DNA of 64,000 bases, taken from the NCBI GenBank assembly GCA_964517125.1, contig CAZFBD010000010.1, positions 1 to 64,000 of the forward strand, given 5' to 3'. Positions 26,212 to 34,097 of the stretch are shown one piece after another. Made by a program: the position numbers and the translations under genes. The number at the start of each line of letters is the position of its first letter. Position 1 is the stretch's first letter. The notes below the pieces were generated by a model. It did no database searches. It was not told where the DNA came from and was given only the letters and a program-made list of their open reading frames with translations. Source of the stretch: SHLQ01 sp964517125. Its GTDB lineage: Bacteria; Actinomycetota; Acidimicrobiia; Acidimicrobiales; SHLQ01.

Positions 26212-26217
26212 TAGGCT
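26212..26217 (+). promoter_or_regulatory. -10 box of the MFS gene at 26224
   Basis: TAGGCT ends six nucleotides before the GTG start, the spacing seen for other apparently leaderless genes in the window. Confidence 0.5.
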
Positions 26218-26223
26218 GAGCAG

Positions 26224-27438
26224 GTGACGGACGGGAGACTCGGGCGGCGGTTCTGGACCCTGTGGTCGGCGTTCAGCACGTCGAACCTGGGCGACGGTCT
26301 CACGCTTGTGGGCTTCCCGCTTCTTGCGGTGACGCTCACCGACGACGCACGACTGGTCACTCTCGTGGCAGCCTTCCGGTTCCTTCCCTTCTTTGTGATC
26401 GGCCTGCCCGCCGGAGTCATGATCGACCGGCTCGACCGACGCCGAATCGCCATGGTTGCGCAGGTGCTTCGCGGGGCGGCCCTCGTGGGGATCGCCGTCG
26501 CCGTGCTCGCTGGCAGCGCCTCGATCGCCATGCTCGCCCTTGGTGCCTTCGTCGTGGGGGTGGGCGAGGTGTTGATCGACGGCGGGCTACCGGCGGTGGT
26601 CCGCGACATCGTGGCGTCGGACAACCTCGAGACCGCCAACAGCCGAATGCGGGCCAGCGAGACCGTGTCGAACATGTTCATCGGCCCACCCCTGGGCGCG
26701 CTCATGTTCCGGATCGATGCTGCCATTCCGTTTCTTGCAGCAGCAGGCCTGTACCTGGTGTCGGTCGGTTTCCTTTCACAGCTTCGCGGTTCGTTCGCTG
26801 CAGAACCGGACCCCACCGAAGGCAGCTTCGTCGACCAGATGAAGAAGGGACTCGTCTATGTGTGGCAGCACCCGGTGCTGCGTCCGCTCGCACTCGCCGT
26901 TGCCGCATTCTCGTTCGTGGGCGAGGCCAGCAATGCGGTGCTGGTGATTCTGGCGACCGAACGGCTGGGTCTGTCCGAAATCCAGTACGGGCTGCTGCTG
27001 ACCGTGGACGCCATGGCCTCGGTCGTGATGTCGTTCCTGGTCACGGGCCTTGTCCGCCGAACCAGTCACGGCTCCAGCATGAAGCTGAGCGTCGTCGCCT
27101 TCTCGGCGCAAGCGTTCATCTTTGGCTTCGCCACATTCATTCCGTTCATCATCATCGGCATCGCACTCGGCGGGGTCTCCGATCCCACGTGGAACGTGAT
27201 CAGTGCCACCGTCCGTCAACGGCTGGTCGACGACCACATCTTCGGGCGCATGATGACCGCGTACCTGTTCATCGCCTGGAGCTTCCAGCCTGTGGGTGCG
27301 ATGGTTGGCGGCGTCATCGCCGAGAGCTTCGGCCCCGAGTGGGTCTACGTGATGGCCGGCACCGTGGTTGGTTCGCTGCTGATTCTGGCCCGGCCACTCT
27401 TTCGGTTGGTCGACGAAGCAATGGCGAACGCCGACTGA
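26224..27438 (+). CDS. MFS transporter (drug-efflux type)
   Basis: A 404-residue protein with 12 predicted membrane segments, opening with RRFWTLWSAFSTSNLGDGLT, which is typical of the enterobactin-exporter/macrolide-efflux (MFS_3) branch. The loop PAGVMIDRLDRRRIAM between segments 2 and 3 is the MFS motif A. It is probably an exporter of hydrophobic compounds. The reverse strand of its 3' half is open in the frame of the neighbouring lipoprotein gene. Confidence 0.88.
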   Translation: MTDGRLGRRFWTLWSAFSTSNLGDGLTLVGFPLLAVTLTDDARLVTLVAAFRFLPFFVIGLPAGVMIDRLDRRRIAMVAQVLRGAALVGIAVAVLAGSASIAMLALGAFVVGVGEVLIDGGLPAVVRDIVASDNLETANSRMRASETVSNMFIGPPLGALMFRIDAAIPFLAAAGLYLVSVGFLSQLRGSFAAEPDPTEGSFVDQMKKGLVYVWQHPVLRPLALAVAAFSFVGEASNAVLVILATERLGLSEIQYGLLLTVDAMASVVMSFLVTGLVRRTSHGSSMKLSVVAFSAQAFIFGFATFIPFIIIGIALGGVSDPTWNVISATVRQRLVDDHIFGRMMTAYLFIAWSFQPVGAMVGGVIAESFGPEWVYVMAGTVVGSLLILARPLFRLVDEAMANAD

Positions 27439-28371
27439 CCAGCGCCAGTCGATCGACTGGACGACACATTCGGCCACCGCACGCTGCGGTTCGTCGAACG
27501 ACACCTCCAACGACACCAGGTCTGGCTCTCCGCCGGTTTCGGACACCTCTGGGAAGTGCACCGAGAGCGTCTGCGTGCGGGCGCCCGGGAGGGTCCGCAC
27601 CACGCTGCCGACGACGCCGCTGTAGTCGACCGTGGACCGCTCGGTCGTCGCCGACGACGAAGCGAAGTCCGACGAATACCAGCCGAAGTCCCACCACACC
27701 TGCACGTCGTCGCCGACAAACTCGCCGACCTCACTATCGGCCCCTTCGGCACCCGAGTCGATGAGATCGTCGGGCAGCAGAACCGTGAACCCACTGGTGG
27801 AATGCTCGGTCCACGTCACGCCGGGACACGACGCCGTCGCCGCTTCAGCACCGTGCACCACCTGCACGACCGCGTCGACGGCGTCCTGGTCGACCAACAT
27901 ACGCATCCCCTGCAACCGGGGTTCACCACCGACTGGAGCAAACGTCGACGTCCATTCCAGCACTGCCCCCGTCGTGTCATCGGCGGTCACGACGATGTTC
28001 GAATGCTGCTCGTGACCGACGATTCGAATCAACTCGTCGAAGATCGCCTCCATGTCCATTGCGTCGGCGATACCACCGGCCACCGGCACTGCCCCGGCGA
28101 TGGAACCGTTCACCACCGTCGTCGTCCACGCCGACCGAGGACAGTCGTCGCAGAGCCGTTCGACCGTGAGTGCATAGTTGTCGATGGACGCCGCTGACCA
28201 GAGCTGACGAAGCTCCATGACCTGGACGTCATCGGTGAAGGCAACCGGGTCCGCTGCAATCGGATCAACGTCGGCGACGGCATCGGCATCGGCAACAACC
28301 GATGACGTGGACCCGCACGCACCGAGCAGCAGACAAGCCGCCGCCACCCATCTCACCAGTCGTCCGTCCAT
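26776..28371 (-). CDS. Lipoprotein of unknown function, reading far into the neighbouring gene
   Basis: A lipoprotein signal (LVRWVAAACLLLGACGSTS) starts at 28371. The first about 311 codons look like real protein: LWSAASIDNYALTVERLCDD, with the CDDC-like DUF6174 arrangement, later a beta-rich half, ending near AVAECVVQSIDWRW at about 27440. The frame then has no stop until 26776 and crosses 663 bp of the convergent MFS gene, where the composition (many His, Arg, Asp) looks like antisense reading. The natural stop has probably been lost; the stated left end is only the first stop in frame. An exact palindrome at 27445-27460 marks the junction. Confidence 0.5.
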   Translation of the reverse strand: MDGRLVRWVAAACLLLGACGSTSSVVADADAVADVDPIAADPVAFTDDVQVMELRQLWSAASIDNYALTVERLCDDCPRSAWTTTVVNGSIAGAVPVAGGIADAMDMEAIFDELIRIVGHEQHSNIVVTADDTTGAVLEWTSTFAPVGGEPRLQGMRMLVDQDAVDAVVQVVHGAEAATASCPGVTWTEHSTSGFTVLLPDDLIDSGAEGADSEVGEFVGDDVQVWWDFGWYSSDFASSSATTERSTVDYSGVVGSVVRTLPGARTQTLSVHFPEVSETGGEPDLVSLEVSFDEPQRAVAECVVQSIDWRWSVGVRHCFVDQPKEWPGQNQQRTNHGAGHHVDPLGAEALGDDAANHRTHRLEAPGDEQVRGHHAPEDVVVDQPLTDGGTDHVPRGIGDPAECDADDDERNECGEAKDERLRREGDDAQLHAGAVTGSADKARDQERHHDRGHGVHGQQQPVLDFGQTQPFGRQNHQHRIAGLAHERECGNGECERTQHRVLPHIDESLLHLVDEAAFGGVRFCSERTAKL

Positions 28372-28398
28372 GTCGCCGCCTCCCTTTTGCCGCTCCGC

Positions 28399-29472
28399 CT
28401 AGTCGACCCAGCGGGTCACGATCTCCTGCACTTCTCCCGATGCCTGCAGCCGGGCAAGCGCCTGATTGATCGGTTCCCGCCAAGCTGAATCCTGAGCCAG
28501 GCCGAACGTCTCGAACTCCTCGTAGAGCACCTCGCCTGTGGGCACGATGCCGTACCGCGGGCCCACAACGGTGAGAGCGAACGGGTTGCCGACCACGGCA
28601 TCGACCTCGCCGGCTGCAGCCGCCTCGAACACCGCCGTTTGGCTCGGGTATGCCCGAACCTGCGCTCCCTCAGCTTCGACGTAGGCCGCAAAGCTCGTTC
28701 CCTCCACGACTCCAACCGTCGTTTCGCCAAGTGTTTCGATGGAGTCGAACGGTTCCACAACCCGGTTCGTCGACAGCACCGTGGTCACCTGCGAAACCAA
28801 ACCACCAACCAGGAACAGACTCAGCATCATCGTGACCAGTGCCAGCGCTCGACCGGTTCTCGACTTCGGCGTCTTGTCGCCGTACCCAACCGTGGTGGCC
28901 GTGACCGTGGACCACCACAAGCCATCCCAGATTCCCTCGAAGTAGTTCCGATCGAAGTCGCCGTCCTCTTCATGCAGGTTCCGTTCGGCGAACCACATGA
29001 CATGCCCAATGATCACCAGCGCCACGACGGCCACGAGAAGGATGAACAGCACCTGCCGGTTCAGGAACGCACGAATGATCGACGTCGTGCCCTCGTTTCG
29101 CTCGTGGTAACCGAGCTGTGGCCCCGAACCAATAACCGCCGAGCTGAAATCGAACAACGCTTCGCGTTCGGCGGTTGGTGTCAACGGAGCCACGGCCACA
29201 TCGGCATCACCAGCCGCAACGGTCTCCAGCAATGCGCTGAAGCTGTCGACCCAGATCACGTCATAGTTCACGCCAAGGTCCCGGGCCACGTCATTCCAGA
29301 TCTCGGCGTAGAACCCGTCGGCCCGACCATCGTCGTTGGTCACGAATGGCTCGGAGTCGGTCATGACCACCGTCAACGACTCTGCCGGCACCTCGGCATC
29401 CTGCCCTGCTGCAAGGCCGGGAAGCAGTGCGACCACGAACGCGATCGTGAGGGCAAACAGGGCGTGCTTCAT
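28399..29472 (-). CDS. GluR0-like ligand-gated potassium channel
   Basis: A 357-residue protein with the plan of a prokaryotic ionotropic glutamate receptor: signal peptide (1-23), first half of a periplasmic type 3 solute-binding domain (about 30-125), a membrane segment (VLFILLVAVVALVIIGHVMW), a pore loop with the potassium selectivity filter TATTVGYGDKT (about 190-200), a second membrane segment (ALALVTMMLSLFLVGG), then the second half of the binding domain (about 240-350). It should open on binding an amino acid or similar ligand outside the cell. The ligand is not predictable. Confidence 0.9.
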   Translation of the reverse strand: MKHALFALTIAFVVALLPGLAAGQDAEVPAESLTVVMTDSEPFVTNDDGRADGFYAEIWNDVARDLGVNYDVIWVDSFSALLETVAAGDADVAVAPLTPTAEREALFDFSSAVIGSGPQLGYHERNEGTTSIIRAFLNRQVLFILLVAVVALVIIGHVMWFAERNLHEEDGDFDRNYFEGIWDGLWWSTVTATTVGYGDKTPKSRTGRALALVTMMLSLFLVGGLVSQVTTVLSTNRVVEPFDSIETLGETTVGVVEGTSFAAYVEAEGAQVRAYPSQTAVFEAAAAGEVDAVVGNPFALTVVGPRYGIVPTGEVLYEEFETFGLAQDSAWREPINQALARLQASGEVQEIVTRWVD

Positions 29473-29517
29473 CCACCCCGTTCTAGTCGAGGCGCACGGT
29501 GTGGTTGCGGGTGGGCT

Positions 29518-30003
29518 TCAGGTGAGCATGCCGACGGCACCCTCGGCCCAGGCCGAAACGGTGTCGTCGAGAGAATCCATCTCCGAGTCGAGTACATACA
29601 GCCCCCTGGTGGGGACCGACGCGCCCAGCTCCACAAGCAGCGGACGCAGGTGCACCTCGGGAGCAAGCGCATGCTGGTGACCGGCGCCGACCATGACCGG
29701 AACAGCTCGTGTTCCGGCCAGGCCATCGTTGCCGTACTGATCCAGGAACGCCTTGAGCAGACCGGTGTACGTGGCCTTGTAGGTGGGGCAGGCGAAGACG
29801 ATCACATCGGCCGACACGACCTCGGCGGTCAGCGCCTGCACAGCTTCGTTGCCCCACTCGAACAGGTGCGGGGCCACCGGTGCCAGCTCGTGAATGGTCA
29901 CGTCGTCACCCCGGGCGGCGGCGATGGCTTCACCCACAGCGGAGCCGATGGTGGTTGTACGCCCGCCCGGGTTCGGGTTTCCGATGACGACGGCGACACT
30001 CAC
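29518..30003 (-). CDS. NADPH-dependent FMN reductase
   Basis: A 161-residue flavodoxin-fold protein with the FMN-phosphate loop GNPNPGGRTTTIG and VFACPTYKATYTGLLKAFLD. It would supply reduced FMN to a flavin monooxygenase. GTG at 30001-30003 overlaps the stop of the luciferase-like monooxygenase (GTGA), so the two are co-translated, as expected for a two-component system. Confidence 0.88.
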   Translation of the reverse strand: MSVAVVIGNPNPGGRTTTIGSAVGEAIAAARGDDVTIHELAPVAPHLFEWGNEAVQALTAEVVSADVIVFACPTYKATYTGLLKAFLDQYGNDGLAGTRAVPVMVGAGHQHALAPEVHLRPLLVELGASVPTRGLYVLDSEMDSLDDTVSAWAEGAVGMLT

Positions 30004-31049
30004 TTGCGCGACTCCATGAGTGGCATGACCTGCTCGCCGAACATCTTCGTGGCGACGGGATAGTCGTCGAAGACACACATGGTGCCCTTCACGCCGGGGA
30101 TCTGTGCGACCTCATCGAGGCGGGCTGCGATGGTGGCCGGGCTTCCGACAATGGCACCGATGTTGAGGTTGAAGGCCTGCTGCATCTCGGCGATCTTGTC
30201 GGCGGTGGCACCGGCGGTGTCCATCTCGGCGGCACCGATCAGGAACTTGATGGCTTCAAGGTCGGCGCCGTCCTGGTAGTTCTGCCACTTGGCTTCGGCT
30301 TCCTCGTCGGTGTCGCCCATGGTGATGTGGAAGAGCACATACACGCCGACGTCGCGGCCAGTTTCTTCGGCGGCAGCCATGAGACGGCCGGCATCGTTAC
30401 GCACCACGTCGAGGTCGCTGGTGCCGATGATGAATTGGTAGTCGCCGTAGGTGGCGCAGAACTCCATACCCCGGTCGCTCTGACCAGCACACACGAGGGG
30501 CACGCCGCCGTCCTGCGGCGGGGGCGACAGCCGACAGTCGTCCATCTGGAAGTACTCGCCCTTCAGGTCGGACACACCTTCGGACCACAGATCCTGCATG
30601 ATCTTCACGTACTCGGTGGCGTAGTCGTACCGCTTCTCGTAGTACCAGTCCCCGGGCCACACACCCATCTGGCTGTACTCGATCTGGTTCCAGCCAGACA
30701 CGATGTTGATGCCGAAGCGACCTCCACTGATGTCGTCGATGGTGGACGCCATGCGGGCCACCATCGCCGGTTCCATGGTGGGCAGTGCCACGGACGCAAA
30801 GAGGTTGATCTTCTCGGTCGCGGCGGCAAGGCCGGCCATGAGTGTGAAGGACTCGAGGTTGTGATCCCAGAACTCGGTGTCGCCGCCGAAGCCGCGGAGC
30901 TTGACCATGGAGAGCAGGAACTCGAAGCCCTGCTTCTCGGCTTCGAGCGCGGTGGTCTTGTTGAGTTCGAAACTGGGCATGTATTGCGGCGACGTCTTGG
31001 ACATCATCCATCCGTTGTTTCCGATGGGAATGAAAATGCCGACGTCCAT
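30000..31049 (-). CDS. rutA: RutA-type flavin monooxygenase (LLM class)
   Basis: A 349-residue bacterial luciferase-like monooxygenase closely matching RutA, which opens the uracil ring with FMNH2 and O2: MDVGIFIPIGNNGWMMS, YMPSFELNKT, LRGFGGDTEFWDHNLESFTL, GGRFGINIVSGWNQIEYSQM and CAGQSDRGMEF are RutA hallmarks. Start at 31049. It is followed by an FMN reductase and preceded by a cysteine hydrolase that could process the product. RutC-, RutD-, RutE- and RutG-type genes are absent nearby, so pyrimidine is probable but not certain as substrate. Confidence 0.85.
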   Translation of the reverse strand: MDVGIFIPIGNNGWMMSKTSPQYMPSFELNKTTALEAEKQGFEFLLSMVKLRGFGGDTEFWDHNLESFTLMAGLAAATEKINLFASVALPTMEPAMVARMASTIDDISGGRFGINIVSGWNQIEYSQMGVWPGDWYYEKRYDYATEYVKIMQDLWSEGVSDLKGEYFQMDDCRLSPPPQDGGVPLVCAGQSDRGMEFCATYGDYQFIIGTSDLDVVRNDAGRLMAAAEETGRDVGVYVLFHITMGDTDEEAEAKWQNYQDGADLEAIKFLIGAAEMDTAGATADKIAEMQQAFNLNIGAIVGSPATIAARLDEVAQIPGVKGTMCVFDDYPVATKMFGEQVMPLMESRK

Positions 31050-31155
31050 GTGTTTCTCTTCTCTCGCTCGTGTGACCAGTGGAGTTGGTCTAGCACGCAG
31101 GCTCCGACGCGCGTCGGCCGTTTCCACCCCGTTCACAGTGGAAGGAGCGGCAGGG

Positions 31156-31767
31156 TCAGCGAACGAGGTGCTCCAGCACTTCGGCGAGCGGAACCACGTC
31201 GGCGTATTTGGCGTCGAGGTCGAACAGGTTCGCTTCGTGTGTTTCCGGCCGCCGATCACCACACGCTTCGGGGACGACGATGGGGACGATGTTGTGCTGA
31301 CAGGCATCGAGGGCGCTCGCCCGCACACAGCCACTGGTCGACACACCAACGACGATCACCGTGTCCACACCAAGCGACGCCAGGTCGGCGGCCAAGGTCG
31401 TGTCGAAGAACGCCGATGCGCTCTGTTTGGTGATGATGCGTTCGTCATCGGTCGGCTGCAGTTCGGGCAACCAGTCGCCCAGCGGGTTGCCCTGGTCGAA
31501 CGACGCGAGCGCGCCAACCTTCCGGTAGAACACACCACCGTCACCACCAGGCTCGAACTCGACTCGGGTCCAGATGACCGGCACGTCGGCGCCGCGAGCT
31601 GCTCCCACGACAGCGATCGACCCGTCGATTGCCGTTCGAGAACCCAGGTCGAGCGGCGACCCCTCGGTGAAGTACGCACGACACATGTCGACCACCAACA
31701 CCGCCGGTTGCTGACCAAAGCCAAGCTTCCGGTTGAAGCCAGAGTCGAGGTCGCGCTGCTCGGTCAT
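31156..31767 (-). CDS. Isochorismatase-family cysteine hydrolase (amidohydrolase)
   Basis: A 203-residue cysteine hydrolase with the triad Asp (VLVVDMCRAYF), Lys (IITKQSASAFF) and Cys (GVSTSGCVRASALDA). The start (FNRKLGFGQQPAVLVVDM, then GSPLDLGS) is closest to N-carbamoylsarcosine and maleamate amidases. Upstream of the RutA-type gene it may play the RutB role of hydrolysing the ureido product. ATG at 31767 lies six nucleotides after TACCGT. Confidence 0.82.
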   Translation of the reverse strand: MTEQRDLDSGFNRKLGFGQQPAVLVVDMCRAYFTEGSPLDLGSRTAIDGSIAVVGAARGADVPVIWTRVEFEPGGDGGVFYRKVGALASFDQGNPLGDWLPELQPTDDERIITKQSASAFFDTTLAADLASLGVDTVIVVGVSTSGCVRASALDACQHNIVPIVVPEACGDRRPETHEANLFDLDAKYADVVPLAEVLEHLVR

Positions 31768-31773
31768 GGGGGC

Positions 31774-31779
31774 ACGGTA
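31774..31779 (-). promoter_or_regulatory. -10 box of the hydrolase/RutA-type unit
   Basis: On the minus strand TACCGT ends six nucleotides before the ATG at 31767, with no ribosome-binding site between. Confidence 0.45.
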
Positions 31780-31823
31780 CGCCACACAACCGGTTCCGTG
31801 CCGACCAGGCGACCCCTCAGCGA

Positions 31824-31829
31824 TACCAT
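31824..31829 (+). promoter_or_regulatory. -10 box of the gene at 31836
   Basis: TACCAT ends six nucleotides before the ATG at 31836, matching the spacing of other apparently leaderless genes here. Confidence 0.45.
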
Positions 31830-31835
31830 CGGGCC

Positions 31836-32735
31836 ATGGCCGATCTGCTGCGCTCCCGTCCCAATGGTCCTGCCCGTCTTCGCGAGCTGCTCAACGAAGC
31901 CACCGCTGTCAGGCGACCTCTGATCCTTCCCGGTTGCTACGACGCGCTGGGTGCCCGGCTCATCGAGCAGGCCGGTTTCGACGCCGCCTACATGACCGGC
32001 TTCGGCACCACCGCCGGGTTGCTCGGCCGACCCGACGTCGGCCTGCTCGGACTGAGCGAGATGGTCGACAACGCCCGACGCATCGCCTCGGCCATCGACC
32101 TCCCGCTCCTTGCTGACGCCGACACTGGCTACGGCAACCAGATCAACGTCATCCGAACAGTGCAGGAGTACGAGCGGGCAGGCGTGGCTGGCATCCACAT
32201 CGAAGACCAGGTGCTGCCCAAGAAGTGCGGCCACATGGAGAACAAACAGGTCATCGACGCCACCGAGATGGTCGGCAAGGTCGCCGCAGCAGCAGCCGCC
32301 CGCCAGGACGATGACTTCGTGCTCATCACCCGGACCGACGCCCGGGCGCCACACGGACTCGATGAGGCAATCGACCGCGGCCACCGCTTCCACGAAGCGG
32401 GTGCCGATGTGCTCTTCATCGAAGCCTTGGAAGGCGTCGACGAGATCGAACGGGTGGCAACCGAGTTCGCAGACGTCCCCCTCATCTTCAACTGGGCCGA
32501 GGGCGGCAAGACACCACCGCTCACCTACGACGAAATCGCCGAGCTCGGCTTCTCCATGATCATCATGCCGATCGGCACCATGCTCGCCGCCACCCGGGCG
32601 ATGCAGGGCTTCCTGGCACAGTTGAAAGCCGATGGAACGCCCGCAGCGTTCGCCAACGAGCTCATGGGATTCAGCGAGTTCACCGACACCATCGGCCTCC
32701 CCGAGATCGTCGATCTTGAACAACGCTTCAGCTGA
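31836..32735 (+). CDS. Isocitrate lyase/PEP mutase superfamily enzyme
   Basis: A 299-residue TIM-barrel lyase. Diagnostic pieces are LPGCYDALGARLIEQAGFDA, LADADTGYG (metal-binding Asp), VAGIHIEDQVLPKKCGH with the active-site KKCGH loop, and LITRTDARAPHGLDEAI. The KKCGH motif favours a C-C lyase such as 2-methylisocitrate lyase or oxaloacetate decarboxylase over phosphonomutases. It is divergent from the cysteine hydrolase by 68 bp. Confidence 0.88.
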   Translation: MADLLRSRPNGPARLRELLNEATAVRRPLILPGCYDALGARLIEQAGFDAAYMTGFGTTAGLLGRPDVGLLGLSEMVDNARRIASAIDLPLLADADTGYGNQINVIRTVQEYERAGVAGIHIEDQVLPKKCGHMENKQVIDATEMVGKVAAAAAARQDDDFVLITRTDARAPHGLDEAIDRGHRFHEAGADVLFIEALEGVDEIERVATEFADVPLIFNWAEGGKTPPLTYDEIAELGFSMIIMPIGTMLAATRAMQGFLAQLKADGTPAAFANELMGFSEFTDTIGLPEIVDLEQRFS

Positions 32736-32797
32736 GGTGGTGGCGGACGATCGAAGACTCTCGGGAACCAGAGCGTGCCGCAGGACGTAGAAGAGAC

Positions 32798-34078
32798 ATG
32801 GAACTCACACGACGAACCTTCGGAGGAATCCTGCTCGGTGCCCTCCTCGCCTCGTGCGGCTCGGACGCGGGCGAGTTGGAAATCTCCGATTCCGGAGACA
32901 CGACGCCGACCACCCCACCCTCGGAGGGCACACCAGTAACCTTGCCAATGCGCGACGTCGAAGGCGGCGATCCACAGATCGCCGGTGCGGTGATCTCGCG
33001 TCTGTCCGACCAGCTCTTCTCCGCAACCAGGGACGGAGCGAATCACACCATCTCCCCCGCCAGCATCGGCATCGCGCTCGCAATGCTGGAACTGGGCACG
33101 TCCGGCGAAGCGATGGAAGAAGTCCGAGCCCTGTTTGGCATCGGCGAAGCCGACATCGACGCGTTCCACCAGTCGATGGGCGCACTCGAAGTGTCCCTCG
33201 AAGAACTCCGGGACGGCCTGACGTTCCGGCTCGCAAACTCCGCCTACATCCAGCAGGGCTTCCCCTTCGAAGACGCGTTCCTCCAGTCCCTCGGAACCAG
33301 CTATGGAGCCGCACTCGTCGAGTCCGACTTCATCAACGAAGCCGAATTGGAACGCGCGGCGATCAACGAATGGGTCGAGGAGCAGACCGAAGGATTCATC
33401 CCCGACCTGCTGCCAGAAGGCTCCGTTCACGGCGCGACCGTGCTCGTCCTTGTCAATGCCCTCTACCTGCTCGCCACGTGGGAGACCGAGTTCGATCCTT
33501 CGCAGACCACCGAGCACGACTTCACACGTCAGAACGGTTCGACCGTCACGGTCGACATGCTCCGCGGCAACACCGATGCGTCCTGGCAGGGCGACGGCTT
33601 CGTCGCTGGCGAGAAGCGCTACGACGGCGGTCTACTCGCCCAGTTCGTTCTCCCCGACGACGGCCGGTTCGACGAGATCGCCACCGCGCTCGACGCCTCG
33701 CTGGCGGCACGTCCCGAATTCACTCCCGCCGGCGGCGCGCTGTTCCTGCCGAAGTTCGAAACGCGTAGCGACGCCGACCTGATCCCAGCCCTGCAGGCCA
33801 ACGGGCTCTCGGGCATCTTCCGCCCAGGGGGACTCGAGCGAATCTCGACCGAGGGCGGGTTGATCGTCGATGGCGCCATCCACCAGACCTACGTGTCGTT
33901 CGACGAGAAGGGGACCGAGGCCGCAGCCGCCACGGCCATCACCGTCGAGACGTTGTCAGCGGCGGTCGAGCGCGATGTGGATGTCATCCTCGACCGACCA
34001 TTCCTGTACCGGATCGTCGACGCCGAAACGAACGCCACCCTGTTCGTCGGACAGGTGATGGACCCGACCGCCGGTTGA
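32798..34078 (+). CDS. Lipoprotein serpin (serine protease inhibitor)
   Basis: A 426-residue serpin. The N-terminus has a twin-arginine and lipobox signal (RRTFGGILLGALLASC), so it should be anchored outside the membrane. The serpin fold spans residues about 60-425. The hinge is complete (E370, K371, G372, T373, E374, then AAAA, T379), which favours an inhibitory serpin. Counting from the hinge puts P1 at Leu386 and P1' at Ser387, a chymotrypsin- or elastase-type specificity. It may protect the cell from proteases of predators or neighbours. Confidence 0.93.
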   Translation: MELTRRTFGGILLGALLASCGSDAGELEISDSGDTTPTTPPSEGTPVTLPMRDVEGGDPQIAGAVISRLSDQLFSATRDGANHTISPASIGIALAMLELGTSGEAMEEVRALFGIGEADIDAFHQSMGALEVSLEELRDGLTFRLANSAYIQQGFPFEDAFLQSLGTSYGAALVESDFINEAELERAAINEWVEEQTEGFIPDLLPEGSVHGATVLVLVNALYLLATWETEFDPSQTTEHDFTRQNGSTVTVDMLRGNTDASWQGDGFVAGEKRYDGGLLAQFVLPDDGRFDEIATALDASLAARPEFTPAGGALFLPKFETRSDADLIPALQANGLSGIFRPGGLERISTEGGLIVDGAIHQTYVSFDEKGTEAAAATAITVETLSAAVERDVDVILDRPFLYRIVDAETNATLFVGQVMDPTAG

Positions 34079-34097
34079 GGATGCGTCGGCCCGCCCG

